32,375 nucleotides of DNA, from positions 1 through 32,375 of the forward strand of contig DASZJD010000004.1 in NCBI GenBank assembly GCA_035948415.1, in the 5' to 3' direction. Under the pieces are notes generated by a model that worked only from the letters and a program-made list of their open reading frames with translations, was not told the DNA's origin and ran no database searches. This DNA comes from Acidimicrobiia bacterium (lineage in GTDB: Bacteria; Actinomycetota; Acidimicrobiia; IMCC26256; PALSA-555). Shown here piece after piece: positions 31,882 through 32,375 of the stretch. Position 1 is the first letter of the stretch. Every line of letters starts with the position of its first letter. A program made the translations under genes and the position numbers.

Positions 31882-32375
31882 CTAGGGCACCGCGGGCAGC
31901 GAGTTGGGGAGCGGCGCGACGAAGTGGGGCCCGTAGGTCTGGATGCTGAGCGAGAACGGCGCCCGGCTGAAGGGCGACCGGTTCGTGCTGTACACGACGA
32001 TGGGGTCCGTCGCGGGTGACATGGTGAAGGCGCCGTACGAGGAGAGGCCCGGGGCCGCGGTGCCGGCCACCGGCCCGTAGTACGTCCAGGGCCCCGCGGG
32101 CGTGGGCGCCGTGAACACCGACACCTCATCGCTGAACGCGTCGGCGAGCTTGCACGTCGCCAGGTACCCAGACCCGTACGGCGTGACCCACGGCTGTGCC
32201 GAGGGTCCGTGCCCATCGCCGAGGCCTGGGAGCAGCGCCGGCACGTTGAACCACTCGAGCGGGACGGCTTGGGCGGGGTCTGCCGACCAGGTCGGCGCCA
32301 GCGGGTCGCCGCTCGCGAAGGTCCACGCGCCCGGGTTCAGGAGCTGCCCGGCTGGGACGCGCGCGAGATAGACGT
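31882..32375 (-). CDS. Secreted propeller-like protein (DUF4185/DUF5005-like), 5' end outside window
   Basis: About 163 C-terminal residues are present in an open minus-strand frame reaching the right edge, with the stop at 31882-31884. The sequence begins VYLARVPAGQLLNPGAW, then WSADPAQAVPLEWFN, SAQPWVTPYGSGYLATCK, VFTAPTPAGPWTYYGP, DPIVVYSTNRSP and a final YGPHFVAPLP. Such blades, with a strand giving the cost or date of action and a PAGPW motif, are typical of five-bladed glycoside-hydrolase-like secreted proteins of actinobacteria. The catalytic part, if any, is off the window. No ribosome site or signal peptide can be seen. It converges on the glycine-rich protein gene. Confidence 0.65.
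   Translation of the reverse strand, partial: VYLARVPAGQLLNPGAWTFASGDPLAPTWSADPAQAVPLEWFNVPALLPGLGDGHGPSAQPWVTPYGSGYLATCKLADAFSDEVSVFTAPTPAGPWTYYGPVAGTAAPGLSSYGAFTMSPATDPIVVYSTNRSPFSRAPFSLSIQTYGPHFVAPLPNSLPAVP

Overview
The window is a very GC-rich chromosomal segment from a bacterium that looks like an actinomycete in the broad sense (Actinomycetota; class Acidimicrobiia or a relative is my guess, not shown). The reasons are strong G/C bias at third codon positions, many GTG starts, F420-type enzymes (a DDN-like nitroreductase and an LLM oxidoreductase), two cytochromes P450, a FadD19-like acyl-CoA synthetase, an MmpL-type transporter, and many genes that appear to be transcribed without a 5' leader. 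I see no tRNA, rRNA, CRISPR array, transposase, integrase or phage gene, so this reads as ordinary chromosome. The G/C bias also produces long antisense open frames, which I have left out.

Layout. 1-1.6 kb: a partial type II NADH dehydrogenase diverging from a SAM methyltransferase. 1.8-3.2 kb: a membrane-anchored HD-GYP protein. 3.2-5.65 kb: a tightly overlapping operon on the minus strand (short-chain dehydrogenase, QueA-like protein, SufR-like Fe-S regulator) behind a promoter overlapped by an inverted repeat. 5.8-10 kb: a secreted TolB-like propeller, a DDN-like F420 protein and a large secreted alpha/beta hydrolase. 10-11.4 kb: a carotenoid oxygenase. 11.4-13.5 kb: an unusual fusion of a restriction-enzyme-associated N-terminal domain, a Tat-like membrane segment and an N,N-dimethylformamidase-like domain. 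13.7-15.6 kb: a coiled-coil protein, a PaaI-type thioesterase and a second methyltransferase. 15.7-18.5 kb: two convergent P450 genes. 18.6-20.2 kb: an endonuclease/exonuclease/phosphatase protein and an unrecognised protein. 20.2-25.5 kb: a row of minus-strand genes (M2-type metallopeptidase, FadD19-like ligase, DUF255/YyaL thioredoxin-fold protein). 25.6-29 kb: an LLM F420 oxidoreductase and an MMPL transporter preceded by a perfect CRP/GlxR-type operator. 29.1-30.5 kb: a BBE-type flavin oxidase. 30.7 kb to the end: a secreted glycine-rich protein and the 3' part of a secreted propeller-like protein.

The genes do not form one obvious pathway. Two P450s, a FadD19-type ligase, F420 enzymes and a flavin oxidase would suit oxidation and CoA activation of a lipid or steroid-like substrate, but they lie in separate transcription units and this is inference. 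The best-supported regulatory observation is a recurring TANNNT-like hexamer placed 6-8 bases before the start codons of about eleven genes, which indicates leaderless transcription. The most novel candidates are the three-part fusion protein at 11397-13469 and the SDR/QueA-like/SufR-like operon with its palindromic promoter.
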